Positions 7,237-13,971 of a stretch of 13,971 nt of DNA are shown in pieces. The notes beneath the pieces were generated by a model. That model had not been told where the DNA came from, made no database searches, and saw nothing but the letters and a program-made list of their open reading frames with translations. Position 1 is the stretch's first letter. Every line of letters begins with the position of its first letter. The stretch comes from Alphaproteobacteria bacterium (GTDB lineage: Bacteria; Pseudomonadota; Alphaproteobacteria; Micavibrionales; CSBR16-224): positions 1-13,971 of the forward strand of contig SBHI01000117.1 in the NCBI GenBank assembly GCA_006226225.1, read 5' to 3'. A program made the translations under genes and the position numbers.

Positions 7237-7245
7237 TTTTATCTT

Positions 7246-9225
7246 TTATGGTCTGAAGCGGAAGTTTTTCTTATTGTTATCGCCGCCGCGGGCGGAATTG
7301 TCGAGATTTTTCTTATCCGTCAAACCTAAAATATCGGCAATAGAGGGGGCGGAGGTCGGAATGGCGGAGGGGGTGCCGTTTTCAAGGATATTCAGATAAT
7401 CCTCGATCAACTCCAGCCCTTTTGTCCAAAACTCCTGCGATGTATGATCCAGACCCAGAGGTTGCAGCAGTTCTTTCAAGTCGGCGCTCATACCTGCTTT
7501 CAGCAAATTGGTATAATCTTCGATAAATTGCGGCTTGTCATCGGTTTCCTGATACAGTTTGTAAAGGCTGTTCGCCATGCCTTGTGCAAAGCTGTAGGAA
7601 AAGACGTAGAAAGACGGCGGTTCAAAGAAATGTGGCACCATGCACCAGGAGTAACGCTGGTAGTCGTCGATCTCGACGGAGGGGCCGTAATATTCCTGTA
7701 AAACATCAACCCAGATATCGCTGATTTCTTCCGCATCGGGGCTGCCGTTTTGTGCGCTTTCATAGACGCGTTTTTCGAAATCGAAATAAGCCATTTGCAG
7801 CATGCCGCTTTCCAGCAGACCCTCAATCTGGTGCTGTAGTAGTTTTCTTTCGATATCGGGGTCCTTGGCTTTACCGCGCAAATAATCGAACATCAGCATC
7901 TCGGAAAAGACACTGGCAATTTCGGCCATGGTTTCCGGCGTGTCTGATAGCAGCCCGCCCTGTGCTTCTTCCGCCAGCACCATATGGATGCCGTGCCCGA
8001 GCTCATGCGCCAGAACGACGAGGCTGATAATGTCTTCGTTGAAATTGGTCAGGATATAGGGGTGTCCGTCCGGCCCTGTCGGCAGGGTGAAATCGCTGGC
8101 GGCTTTCCCCTTATGCGCTGCGGCATCAATATAACCACCCTCGAAATATTCTTTGGCGATATTGGCGAATTTCGGCGAGAATTTGCGGAAGGCGGAGAGG
8201 ATTTCCGGCTCGGCCTGCTCCCACGGATATTCCAGATCTTCCAGCTCCGTCTGTCCCGGAACGGGATCGGACAAGCGGCTAGACGGCAGCACATCGACAC
8301 CATGCTGGTCTGCCAGCCATTTGTAATAACGGTGCGACAGAGAAATGTAAGATTTTTTGACGGTTTCGCGCAGCATGTCGGCGGTATCCGCATCCAGTTT
8401 GTTGCGGTCAAGAAAGTTCTGGTCATGGCGACTGTGCCCCAGCCATTCGCGGTCGATATCCTGCGTTTTAATCACGGTGCTGAGGACGGTCGCAAAACGT
8501 TTGCTGTGCTGTTTCATCAGATCAGCCTGCGCCTGACGGGTTTCTTCCGGTGTGTCTTTTTCAATGGCGGCGACTTTTTCTTCCAGCGCGATGACATGTT
8601 TTTGGTAATAGGCCGATAAGCCTTCGGTATGAATGGAATCAAAAACGCTGCTGAGTGTTTGGATTTCCGCAGGCAGTTCACGGGTAGGTGTACCGCCGCG
8701 CAGCTGCGCCAGCCAAGGTGCGTATTTTGACATTGCGGGGGCGCCGAGTTTAAATAGCAGCTTTTCCTCGCTCATATCCGCCAGTTGATCGAGAAAGCCT
8801 TCAAGTTGCTGATCAATACCGCCGACCCAGCTTTGCAGCGGTTTGATTTTCTCGAAATTCGCCGCATTGTCGGAAATCAGCAATTCGCCATAGGCATAGA
8901 TTTTCATTTTACGGTTATTGATGACCTCATAAGCGGCAAGGGCTTCGGCTAATTCCGCGCCGGGCATGTCATTGACATCGACATCTTCATAGGCATCCAG
9001 AAATTCTGCCAGCTTTTCCTCGACAAAGGCCTGATCGTTTTTCAAAGCGCGGGAACGCAGGCTGGGATAAAGATTTTTTAAATTCCAGCGGCCGTTTTTA
9101 CCGTTGGCGCTGCGTCCTGCATCATTCTCTGTCGCGTTCTTCTTGTTGTCTGGTGTGTCACTTCCTTCCGCACTGCGGCGTTTGGCGAAAATACGGGACA
9201 GGCGGTCATGGCGTTGCGGTTTCAT
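7246..9225 (-). CDS. pepF: M3 family oligoendopeptidase (PepF-like), catalytically intact
   Basis: A 659-residue zinc metallopeptidase, probably cytoplasmic, that should cleave short peptides. The PepF N-terminal helical domain covers about 46-190 (WNLKNLYPSL onward); the M3 catalytic domain covers about 195-610. The zinc motif HELGH (407-411) is intact, and the third ligand is likely Glu435 in ETMAEIASVFSEML, 28 residues after His407, which is the normal M3 spacing. The transition-state segment is also present: PHFFEPPSFYVFSYSFAQG (531-549). It has a highly charged 45-residue N-terminal extension and about 45 extra C-terminal residues (Ser/Pro/Asn-rich), making it somewhat longer than typical PepF. 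Its ATG overlaps the TGA of the preceding, inactive paralogue (ATGA, 9222-9225), with AGGAGGG at 9234-9240 as a strong ribosome site. The reductase gene follows after 9 bases. Specificity is unknown. Confidence 0.93.
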   Translation of the reverse strand: MKPQRHDRLSRIFAKRRSAEGSDTPDNKKNATENDAGRSANGKNGRWNLKNLYPSLRSRALKNDQAFVEEKLAEFLDAYEDVDVNDMPGAELAEALAAYEVINNRKMKIYAYGELLISDNAANFEKIKPLQSWVGGIDQQLEGFLDQLADMSEEKLLFKLGAPAMSKYAPWLAQLRGGTPTRELPAEIQTLSSVFDSIHTEGLSAYYQKHVIALEEKVAAIEKDTPEETRQAQADLMKQHSKRFATVLSTVIKTQDIDREWLGHSRHDQNFLDRNKLDADTADMLRETVKKSYISLSHRYYKWLADQHGVDVLPSSRLSDPVPGQTELEDLEYPWEQAEPEILSAFRKFSPKFANIAKEYFEGGYIDAAAHKGKAASDFTLPTGPDGHPYILTNFNEDIISLVVLAHELGHGIHMVLAEEAQGGLLSDTPETMAEIASVFSEMLMFDYLRGKAKDPDIERKLLQHQIEGLLESGMLQMAYFDFEKRVYESAQNGSPDAEEISDIWVDVLQEYYGPSVEIDDYQRYSWCMVPHFFEPPSFYVFSYSFAQGMANSLYKLYQETDDKPQFIEDYTNLLKAGMSADLKELLQPLGLDHTSQEFWTKGLELIEDYLNILENGTPSAIPTSAPSIADILGLTDKKNLDNSARGGDNNKKNFRFRP

Positions 9226-11033
9226 GCGGACGGCCCTCCTTTTTTCTTCTGTGCGGCGGGTTTCTGAACGGGTTTATCTGCTGCCAGCTGTTTGTCCAAT
9301 GCGGTCAATTGTTCCAGACGTTTCTCCAGCAGACTGACACCATCCTGCCATGTCTGTTCATCCGTAATATCAATCCCCAGCGTTTTCAGCAGCGGCTTAC
9401 CCTGTTTGGAGGATCCGGCTGCCAGAAAATCGGCGAATTTTTTATTATCCGCTGCCGGATCGCTGCTGTCTTTGCGGTCATGCATCAGTTTGGCGGCAAG
9501 TGTCAATCCAAACATATCCTGCAAGGCATCTGCGGTATCGGACAGCATATACGGTGCCTCCACCCACAGCATATCCAGCCCCGGCGCATCGTAATCGACG
9601 GCAGGGCCGAAAGCGTTTTGCAGCGAAGTTTTCCAAAGCTTTTTCGCTTCGTCGACGGAGACAGTTCCCTGTTTTTCCGACAGCTCGTTCAAGGCACGGT
9701 CGCATGCGGTGACGGCAGCGGAGAGGGAGAGCGTCAAAAGACTCCGCTCAATCTGATAGGCAATCAAATCACGTTTTTCAGCGGGGTCGTTCGCCGCATC
9801 AATCAATGCATCCAGAGCCGCAAATTCCGCAGCATGTCCGGCCAGTGTTTCAAAGCCGGGCAGCGGCTTGGATGTTAGCGGCGTATTGCTTTTGGCGGCA
9901 TGGTCACGCTGGATGTCGCGTCCGATTCCATGTGCTGTCAGCGCCATGCGTTCCAGCGGTGCGGGTGTGCCGTCAAGACACAGATAGGACGGACGGTCAT
10001 CGGGCATAATAAACAGTTTCATCGGGCGCAGGGCTGTACCGCTGTTGCTGTTTTGTCCGTCCAAAACTTTCAGTGTGCCGTCATTTTTCGGGAAGAGTTT
10101 CTCCAAGGCGGGTTGTACGGTTTTGTCCCAATCCTCTTCTTTGGTTTCCGGCACAGGGATATGCAGCAGATCTGCGGGATGCAGGCGCGGCACGCCAGTT
10201 TCCTGCGCTTTGCGTTTGTAAAATTTTGCGGCGATTTGCGGTAGTTTTCCGGTCAAGGCCTTCATCATTTTATGCGGCACATCTTCGGGGGTCTGACTTT
10301 GTGAAGTAAAAGCCTTCTCCGGCGTGTCAAAGCCGCGGATTGCAGCGGCTGCACCGGTGCTGCGCATACGGTTACTGAGAAGCTGCATCAGTGTTTCCGC
10401 ATCTTCTTCCGTTTCTGTGGCAAAGCTTGCAAAAATTTCACGGCGCTTCTCTGCATCGTTTTCTTCACGTAGAGTCTGTAGAAGCGGTGCGGCATCATCT
10501 CCTGCGACAGGGGCGGCGAGCTTTGCCCAGATTTCTTTCAGATCGGGGTGTTTATGCGCCTGATCGTGCAGATAGCGTTCCACTTCCTCTTCGTAAACCG
10601 TACCGCTATAGGAACGGTGCAGGCGCAGCCAAGGCGTATAGGCTGCGAGTTTCGGTTCTTCCGCCATGCGGTCAAGAAGCTCGAATTCCGGCAAGGCGGC
10701 AATTTCGCTTTTGAAAAAAAGCGTGTCGCGCATTGCGTCATCCAGTTTCTTTTGCGTTTTTCGCGCCCAGGCGTCATTTTTTTCAACAGTGATATGACGC
10801 AAATCGACATAGGAGTGCAAGGCTCCTACCTGCGACAGAATGGATTCATATTGTTGGAAAGCCGTTAGCAGATCTTTGCCGTCAAGATCGGCAATGCCTT
10901 CTGCATAGGTGTCGTGGAAGGTTTTGACATCGTTTTTCAGGCGTGACATGGCGGTGCGGAACTCACCGGAGGTTTTTCCGGGGAAAATATCCTTCAGGCT
11001 CTGCAAATGGGAGGCAGGGCGCTCGGTTTTCAT
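9222..11033 (-). CDS. Catalytically dead M3 peptidase paralogue (pseudoenzyme)
   Basis: A 603-residue protein that aligns along its length with the adjacent oligoendopeptidase. It has the same N-terminal helical domain (LQSLKDIFPG...), the LWKTSLQNAFGPAVDYDAP block against IWVDVLQEYYGPSVEIDDY, and the same C-terminal LL-x-LG-ID/LD-x(5)-W-x-x-G-x-x-L-x-E helices. At the zinc site HELGH is replaced by HGIGR (368-372, bases 9918-9932), so the catalytic Glu and second His are gone. The position of the third ligand is Gly399 (ETLAGHAAEF). The His/Tyr transition-state segment is replaced by VEAPYMLSDTADALQ. The reading frame is long and clean, so this is a maintained pseudoenzyme, not a decaying pseudogene. 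It ends in a basic tail, KPAAQKKKGGPSA. A GGAAAG site at 11044-11049 precedes the ATG, and a seven-codon upstream frame ends in its start. A plausible job is regulatory or substrate-binding partner of the intact enzyme; this is inference. Confidence 0.85.
   Translation of the reverse strand: MKTERPASHLQSLKDIFPGKTSGEFRTAMSRLKNDVKTFHDTYAEGIADLDGKDLLTAFQQYESILSQVGALHSYVDLRHITVEKNDAWARKTQKKLDDAMRDTLFFKSEIAALPEFELLDRMAEEPKLAAYTPWLRLHRSYSGTVYEEEVERYLHDQAHKHPDLKEIWAKLAAPVAGDDAAPLLQTLREENDAEKRREIFASFATETEEDAETLMQLLSNRMRSTGAAAAIRGFDTPEKAFTSQSQTPEDVPHKMMKALTGKLPQIAAKFYKRKAQETGVPRLHPADLLHIPVPETKEEDWDKTVQPALEKLFPKNDGTLKVLDGQNSNSGTALRPMKLFIMPDDRPSYLCLDGTPAPLERMALTAHGIGRDIQRDHAAKSNTPLTSKPLPGFETLAGHAAEFAALDALIDAANDPAEKRDLIAYQIERSLLTLSLSAAVTACDRALNELSEKQGTVSVDEAKKLWKTSLQNAFGPAVDYDAPGLDMLWVEAPYMLSDTADALQDMFGLTLAAKLMHDRKDSSDPAADNKKFADFLAAGSSKQGKPLLKTLGIDITDEQTWQDGVSLLEKRLEQLTALDKQLAADKPVQKPAAQKKKGGPSA
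9234..9240 (-). promoter_or_regulatory. Internal ribosome binding site for the intact M3 gene
   Basis: On the minus strand AGGAGGG lies eight bases before the ATG at 9225, inside the last codons of the upstream paralogue, where the same bases encode Gly-Gly of its basic tail. Together with the ATGA overlap it indicates translational coupling and near-equal output of the two proteins. Confidence 0.75.
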
Positions 11034-11053
11034 GGCGTACCGTCTTTCCGCAT
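11030..11053 (-). CDS. Possible seven-codon leader frame before the M3 operon
   Basis: On the minus strand, ATG at 11053 opens the frame MRKDGTP and stops at TGA (11030-11032). That TGA overlaps the ATG of the first M3 gene as ATGA. AGGAAG stands just before it, although the spacing is short. The same overlap is used again between the two M3 genes. It could be a translational-coupling leader, but short frames like this also arise by chance. Confidence 0.25.
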   Translation of the reverse strand: MRKDGTP

Positions 11054-11060
11054 GTCTTCC

Positions 11061-11196
11061 TGCTAGGGCACTCCCTCTTCAATCCGGGCTTCGTTGCTGC
11101 GTCGCTCATGTACCTGTGTGTACATATCGCTCCTTGCGCCTATCCCGTATTGAACGCTGTGCGCCCTCAATATTTAAATCAAGAGAAAGCCTAGCA
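11061..11196. repeat. Nested inverted-repeat element upstream of the M3 operon
   Basis: Four sets of complementary arms are nested around one centre. The outer arms are TGCTAGG (11061-11067) and CCTAGCA (11190-11196). Next are AGGGC (11065-11069) and GCCCT (11163-11167). Then TTCAATCCGGG (11078-11088) and CCCGTATTGAA (11144-11154) match in 10 of 11 positions. The centre is ATGTAC/GTACAT around CTGTGT (11108-11125). The two ends also resemble each other in inverted orientation beyond the seven-base arms (CTCCCTCTTCAAT against CTTTCTCTTGATT). The region has no gene, no transposase and no tRNA fold. It may be a small non-autonomous palindromic repeat (MITE- or REP-like) or a structured 5' leader of the operon mRNA. 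Whether it recurs elsewhere in the genome cannot be seen from here. Confidence 0.6.
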
Positions 11197-11229
11197 TAAA
11201 TCCGGGTACAGGGAAAATAAAACTTCTGT

Positions 11230-11256
11230 GCAAGCTCTATGTAAATAATGGCTTGC
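11230..11256 (-). terminator. Weak stem-loop after the saccharopine-dehydrogenase-like gene
   Basis: GCAAGC and GCTTGC (11251-11256 and 11230-11235 on the plus strand) pair around a 15-base loop. On the minus strand the hairpin is followed a few bases later by TTTTATTTT. It begins 8 bases past the stop of the gene. The loop is large and the T-run is displaced and interrupted, so the call is weak. Confidence 0.3.
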
Positions 11257-11263
11257 CGTCGTT

Positions 11264-12409
11264 TTACGCACTCATGCTTTCACCGGTTGCGGCATATGTG
11301 ATATCGATATCTTCGATGCTGGTATCAGCAGGGCCGCGCTTTTTATAAAGCTGACCGTTACGCGTTTCCAGAAAGTCATCAAAGGGGATATCTTCCTGAC
11401 GGATGAAGCCGTGATCGGAAAGTTTTCCGGTATCCACCATTTCAATGACCGAGCAAACCGATGCTGCCGTTGTCCATGAGATAGCGCGCCATTGCCGTCC
11501 GTTAATGACTTTTGGCAAATAACCGTTGATGAATTCTTCGCGCAGAAGTTTGTCATGTTTGTTCCAGCCTTCAACAGAGGCATGGACATAGACGATGTCT
11601 TCAGAAACCGGTGGTTTTGCATGTGACAGAACTTTGGCTGTTTCTTGCAGGTTTTCGCGCATGAACAGCTCGTGCAGAAGGAAGTTCATCATTTTTGCAT
11701 GGCCGGGGTAGCGGATGCTTTTGTAATCAAGATTTTCGACACGGTCGATATAGGTATCACACATCGTGCCAAGCCCGCCCGATGTGGTAAAGGCTTCCAG
11801 TTCCTGACCGTTAATAAAGAGTTTCTCCAGCCATTCCAGTGGTGACACCAGTTTTTTCTGTCCGCGCTCAACAACTTCGCAGTCATTCAGATATTCATTG
11901 ATGACACCTTCGGGTGACCAGTTGAAAGCATATCCCAGATGCCCTGTCGGGTGCTGGGGCAATGCACCGACGCGCAGTTTCATATGACGGATTTTTTTGA
12001 AATCGCGTGCCAGATAGGCGCCGACAATACCGATAAAACCGGGGGCAAGACCGCATTGCGGTGCCAACACGGTTTTGGCGTCTTTTGCCAGTTCCAGAAT
12101 ATATTGCGTGGTCGGTACGTCTTCCGTCAGGTCAAAATAATGCAGACCTTCTTCGACGGCCAAACGGGCAATGTCTTTGTTCAGGAAAAACGGCAGGCAG
12201 GATACAATGGCATCATTGTCTTTCATAAGTGCCTGTAGTTTTGCGGGGTCGGAAACATCCAGTTCTTTTGCGTTAAAGGGAAAGTCTTCAGACAATGCGG
12301 CATCCGCACCTGTGACCTTGTAACCGGTTTCATGCAGAAGTGTTGCAACCAATACACCGACACGACCCAGCCCCAGTACCAGGATATTCTTGATTTTTTC
12401 CTGTGCCAT
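11264..12409 (-). CDS. Saccharopine dehydrogenase family oxidoreductase
   Basis: A 381-residue NAD(P)-dependent enzyme. The N-terminal Rossmann fold begins ILVLGLGRVG with the dinucleotide motif GLGRVG (13-18) and continues through DNDAIVSCLPFFLN and GLHYFDLTED. APQCGLAPG (116-124) marks the passage to the substrate domain, which carries TSGGLGTMCDTY (209-220) and SIRYPGH (231-237). These blocks are typical of saccharopine dehydrogenase-like and lysine 6-dehydrogenase-like proteins, which act on lysine or its adducts. The exact substrate (lysine, saccharopine or a related amino acid) cannot be decided from the sequence. A strong ribosome site, GGAAGGGAAAG, precedes the ATG at 12409. The gene is divergent from the rhomboid gene across 76 bases and is separated from the downstream M3 operon by the inverted-repeat element, so it is probably its own transcript. 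Confidence 0.87.
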   Translation of the reverse strand: MAQEKIKNILVLGLGRVGVLVATLLHETGYKVTGADAALSEDFPFNAKELDVSDPAKLQALMKDNDAIVSCLPFFLNKDIARLAVEEGLHYFDLTEDVPTTQYILELAKDAKTVLAPQCGLAPGFIGIVGAYLARDFKKIRHMKLRVGALPQHPTGHLGYAFNWSPEGVINEYLNDCEVVERGQKKLVSPLEWLEKLFINGQELEAFTTSGGLGTMCDTYIDRVENLDYKSIRYPGHAKMMNFLLHELFMRENLQETAKVLSHAKPPVSEDIVYVHASVEGWNKHDKLLREEFINGYLPKVINGRQWRAISWTTAASVCSVIEMVDTGKLSDHGFIRQEDIPFDDFLETRNGQLYKKRGPADTSIEDIDITYAATGESMSA

Positions 12410-12485
12410 TTCTTTCCCTTCCTTTTCTTCTGAAACTTGTTATCTTATTGTCTTGAATAGACCAAAATACGGATAAAGACAAGCA

Positions 12486-13256
12486 ATGTCGCCACAGGAC
12501 AAAAAAAACGGCAAAGGCAAAAAAAACGGTTCCGGCGAGGACAATGTAACGCCCTTTCCGTCTTCCATGCGCGACCGTCAGCAATATTACAAGGAAAAGC
12601 AGTTGCGGGATCAGCCGCCTCCGCCGCCGAAACAGCCTTACGAACCGATGCTGAACCTGCCGCCGGCAGTGAAAATTCTGGCTTTGATTATGATTGGCAT
12701 TCATGCGGCATCCCTGCTGCTACCGGCGGATCTGAAATTCACCATTTATTACAGTCTGGCTTTTGTGCCTGCACGCTATACGGGTGAAATGCCTTTCGAT
12801 ATCTGGGCATTTATTGCGCCTGTCGCACATATGTTTCTGCATGTCGGCTGGATGCATCTTTTTGTTAATACCGGTATGACGCTGGTTTTCGGCACAATGC
12901 TGGAGAGGCTGATGGGCGTAAAACATCTGATGATGATTTTTATCGCTGCTGGTTTGGTCGGAGCCTTTACGCATATGGCCTTTTATCCGTTTTCACCGGC
13001 ACCGCTGATCGGTGCATCGGGGGGGCTTAGCGGTCTGTTTGGTGCGGTGATTATCATCATGGGAAATCAGCCCGGTGCCAGCCGGAAAAGCATGTACTGG
13101 ATGATCGGTATCTGGGTTTTGATCTCGTTGGTTTTTGGCGGAATCGGCTTTGGAAATGTTGACAATGTTGCATGGACGGCGCATATAGGCGGTCTGTTCG
13201 GCGGAATCGGCATGTTCGCCTATCTCAGAAAAAAATACTATAAATACAAAGAGTAA
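12486..13256 (+). CDS. Rhomboid family intramembrane serine protease
   Basis: A 256-residue membrane protease with the core of about six helices from residue 60 on. The catalytic dyad is intact: Ser178 in GASGG (176-180) and His233 in TAHIGG. The oxyanion-side pair His124/Asn128 in HVGWMHLFVNTG is also present, together with the usual ERLMG turn and GxxxxG-rich helices. Rhomboids cut single-pass membrane proteins within or near the membrane; the substrate is unknown. The first 55 residues are cytoplasmic in style: very basic and Gly/Asn-rich (KKNGKGKKNGSG), then a run of five prolines, with no recognised domain. The ribosome site is weak (GGATAAAG, 12471-12478). Dihydrolipoyl dehydrogenase starts 20 bases after its stop, so the two are likely cotranscribed, although no functional link is obvious. 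Confidence 0.92.
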   Translation: MSPQDKKNGKGKKNGSGEDNVTPFPSSMRDRQQYYKEKQLRDQPPPPPKQPYEPMLNLPPAVKILALIMIGIHAASLLLPADLKFTIYYSLAFVPARYTGEMPFDIWAFIAPVAHMFLHVGWMHLFVNTGMTLVFGTMLERLMGVKHLMMIFIAAGLVGAFTHMAFYPFSPAPLIGASGGLSGLFGAVIIIMGNQPGASRKSMYWMIGIWVLISLVFGGIGFGNVDNVAWTAHIGGLFGGIGMFAYLRKKYYKYKE

Positions 13257-13276
13257 AAGAAGAAGAGGGAATTCGG

Positions 13277-13971
13277 ATGTCTGACAAAAGCTATGATGTT
13301 GTGGTAATCGGGGCAGGGCCGGGCGGTTATGTTTGCGCTATTCATGCGGCACAGCTGGGGCTTTCGGTGGCCTGTGTTGAAAAACAGGCGCTGGGCGGCA
13401 CCTGTCTGAATGTCGGCTGTATCCCGTCAAAGGCGCTGCTGCACACGTCCGAGCGTTTTGAAGAGGCGGCACATGATTTTAAAAAACTCGGCATCAATGT
13501 CTCCGCGCCGAAGCTGGATCTGAAAGCCATGATGGCGCATAAGGATGCGGTGGTAAAAGATAACACGCAAGGCATCGGTTTCCTGTTCAAGAAAAACAAA
13601 GTCGACCATGTGCAGGGCACGGGGAAAATTCTGGGTGCCGGTAAGGTTGAGGTCAGCGAAGGTAAAGGCAAAACAACTATTTTGAATACAAAGGCGATTG
13701 TGATTGCGACAGGATCGGAAGTTACGCCGCTGCCGGGGATCGAGATTGATGAAAAACAGATTGTCTCCTCAACGGGGGCGCTGGTGTTTGATGCTGTGCC
13801 GAAAAAGCTTGCCGTCATCGGCGGCGGTGTCATCGGGCTTGAGATGGGAACGGTCTGGCGCAGATTGGGCGCAGAGGTCACCGTGATCGAATTTCTGGAT
13901 AAAATTCTGCCGCCGATGGATAACGAAGTGTCCAAACAGATGCAGCTGATTTTGAAAAAACAGGGCATGTC
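13277..13971 (+). CDS. lpdA: Dihydrolipoyl dehydrogenase (E3), 3' end beyond the window
   Basis: The first 231 residues of an enzyme normally about 465 long. It is the E3 flavoprotein that reoxidises dihydrolipoamide in the pyruvate and 2-oxoglutarate dehydrogenase complexes and the glycine cleavage system. The FAD-binding motif GAGPGG (12-17) is followed by the redox-active disulfide in GGTCLNVGCIPSKALLH (Cys43 and Cys48), the family's strongest signature. Further on come the IVIATGSEVTPLPG stretch and the second, NAD-binding Rossmann motif VIGGGVIGLEMG. The C-terminal interface domain with its catalytic His is off the edge. AGAGGGA (13264-13270) stands six bases before the ATG. E3 genes of alphaproteobacteria usually sit near dehydrogenase-complex genes; those could lie beyond the right edge, because upstream there is only the rhomboid gene. 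Confidence 0.95.
   Translation, partial: MSDKSYDVVVIGAGPGGYVCAIHAAQLGLSVACVEKQALGGTCLNVGCIPSKALLHTSERFEEAAHDFKKLGINVSAPKLDLKAMMAHKDAVVKDNTQGIGFLFKKNKVDHVQGTGKILGAGKVEVSEGKGKTTILNTKAIVIATGSEVTPLPGIEIDEKQIVSSTGALVFDAVPKKLAVIGGGVIGLEMGTVWRRLGAEVTVIEFLDKILPPMDNEVSKQMQLILKKQGM

Noticed and set aside
7984..8619. Plus-strand open frame of 211 codons
   Set aside because: It is a shadow of the intact M3 gene, covering its HELGH region in antisense; there is no motif and no ribosome site.
9153..9878. Plus-strand open frame of 241 codons
   Set aside because: It is antisense to the two M3 genes and spans their junction. The protein is rich in Cys, Phe and Gln without any recognisable domain, while the minus strand encodes clear homologues.
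9222..11033. The HGIGR protein as a decaying pseudogene
   Set aside because: The frame is uninterrupted over 603 codons, keeps homology blocks at both ends and retains a functional overlap with the next gene; this fits a selected pseudoenzyme better.
11061..11196. A tRNA, riboswitch or CRISPR repeat in the inverted-repeat region
   Set aside because: There is no cloverleaf or CCA end, no known riboswitch core and no direct repeats with spacers; only inverted symmetry is present.
13342..13968. Minus-strand open frame of 208 codons at the right edge
   Set aside because: It is antisense to dihydrolipoyl dehydrogenase, whose FAD, disulfide and NAD motifs are unmistakable. The Ser/Thr/Pro-rich translation is typical of a shadow frame.

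Overview
The window looks like chromosomal DNA of an alphaproteobacterium. The evidence is a GapR (DUF2312) nucleoid protein, a PleC/DivJ-type PAS histidine kinase, a LemA protein and a dihydrolipoyl dehydrogenase of the alphaproteobacterial kind. Base composition is fairly even and coding is dense. I see no tRNA, rRNA, CRISPR array, transposase, integrase or phage gene, so this is ordinary core-like sequence. A Micavibrio- or Rhodospirillales-like host is only a guess.

Layout, left to right. At the left edge the first 87 bases are the start of a minus-strand exported protein that runs out of the window. A divergent intergenic region then leads to gapR (408-686). Next come a secreted Sel1-repeat protein (844-2178) and a LemA protein (2218-2787), probably cotranscribed and closed by a clear intrinsic terminator (2836-2859). 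A large membrane sensor histidine kinase follows (3008-5638). Its stop codon directly abuts the stop of a convergent pterin-4a-carbinolamine dehydratase gene (5639-5926, minus). A small Zincin_1-type protein (6049-6501, plus) comes after that.

The minus strand then carries a compact three-gene operon, transcribed from 11033 down to 6517: a catalytically degenerate M3 peptidase paralogue, an intact M3 oligoendopeptidase that overlaps it by ATGA, and a stand-alone FAD/NAD(P) reductase. A 136-base region of nested inverted repeats (11061-11196) lies just upstream of this operon. Beyond it are a saccharopine-dehydrogenase-family oxidoreductase (11264-12409, minus) and, divergently, a rhomboid protease (12486-13256). 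The rhomboid gene is followed 20 bases later by a dihydrolipoyl dehydrogenase gene cut by the right edge.

The most interesting point is the translationally coupled pair of M3-family proteins. One has HELGH and the other has HGIGR with the other catalytic positions also lost, which suggests an active/inactive peptidase pair. A second, unrelated zincin (6049-6501) has also lost its zinc motif (QEIGN for HExxH). The palindromic element at 11061-11196 is the best candidate for an undescribed dispersed repeat or structured leader RNA.
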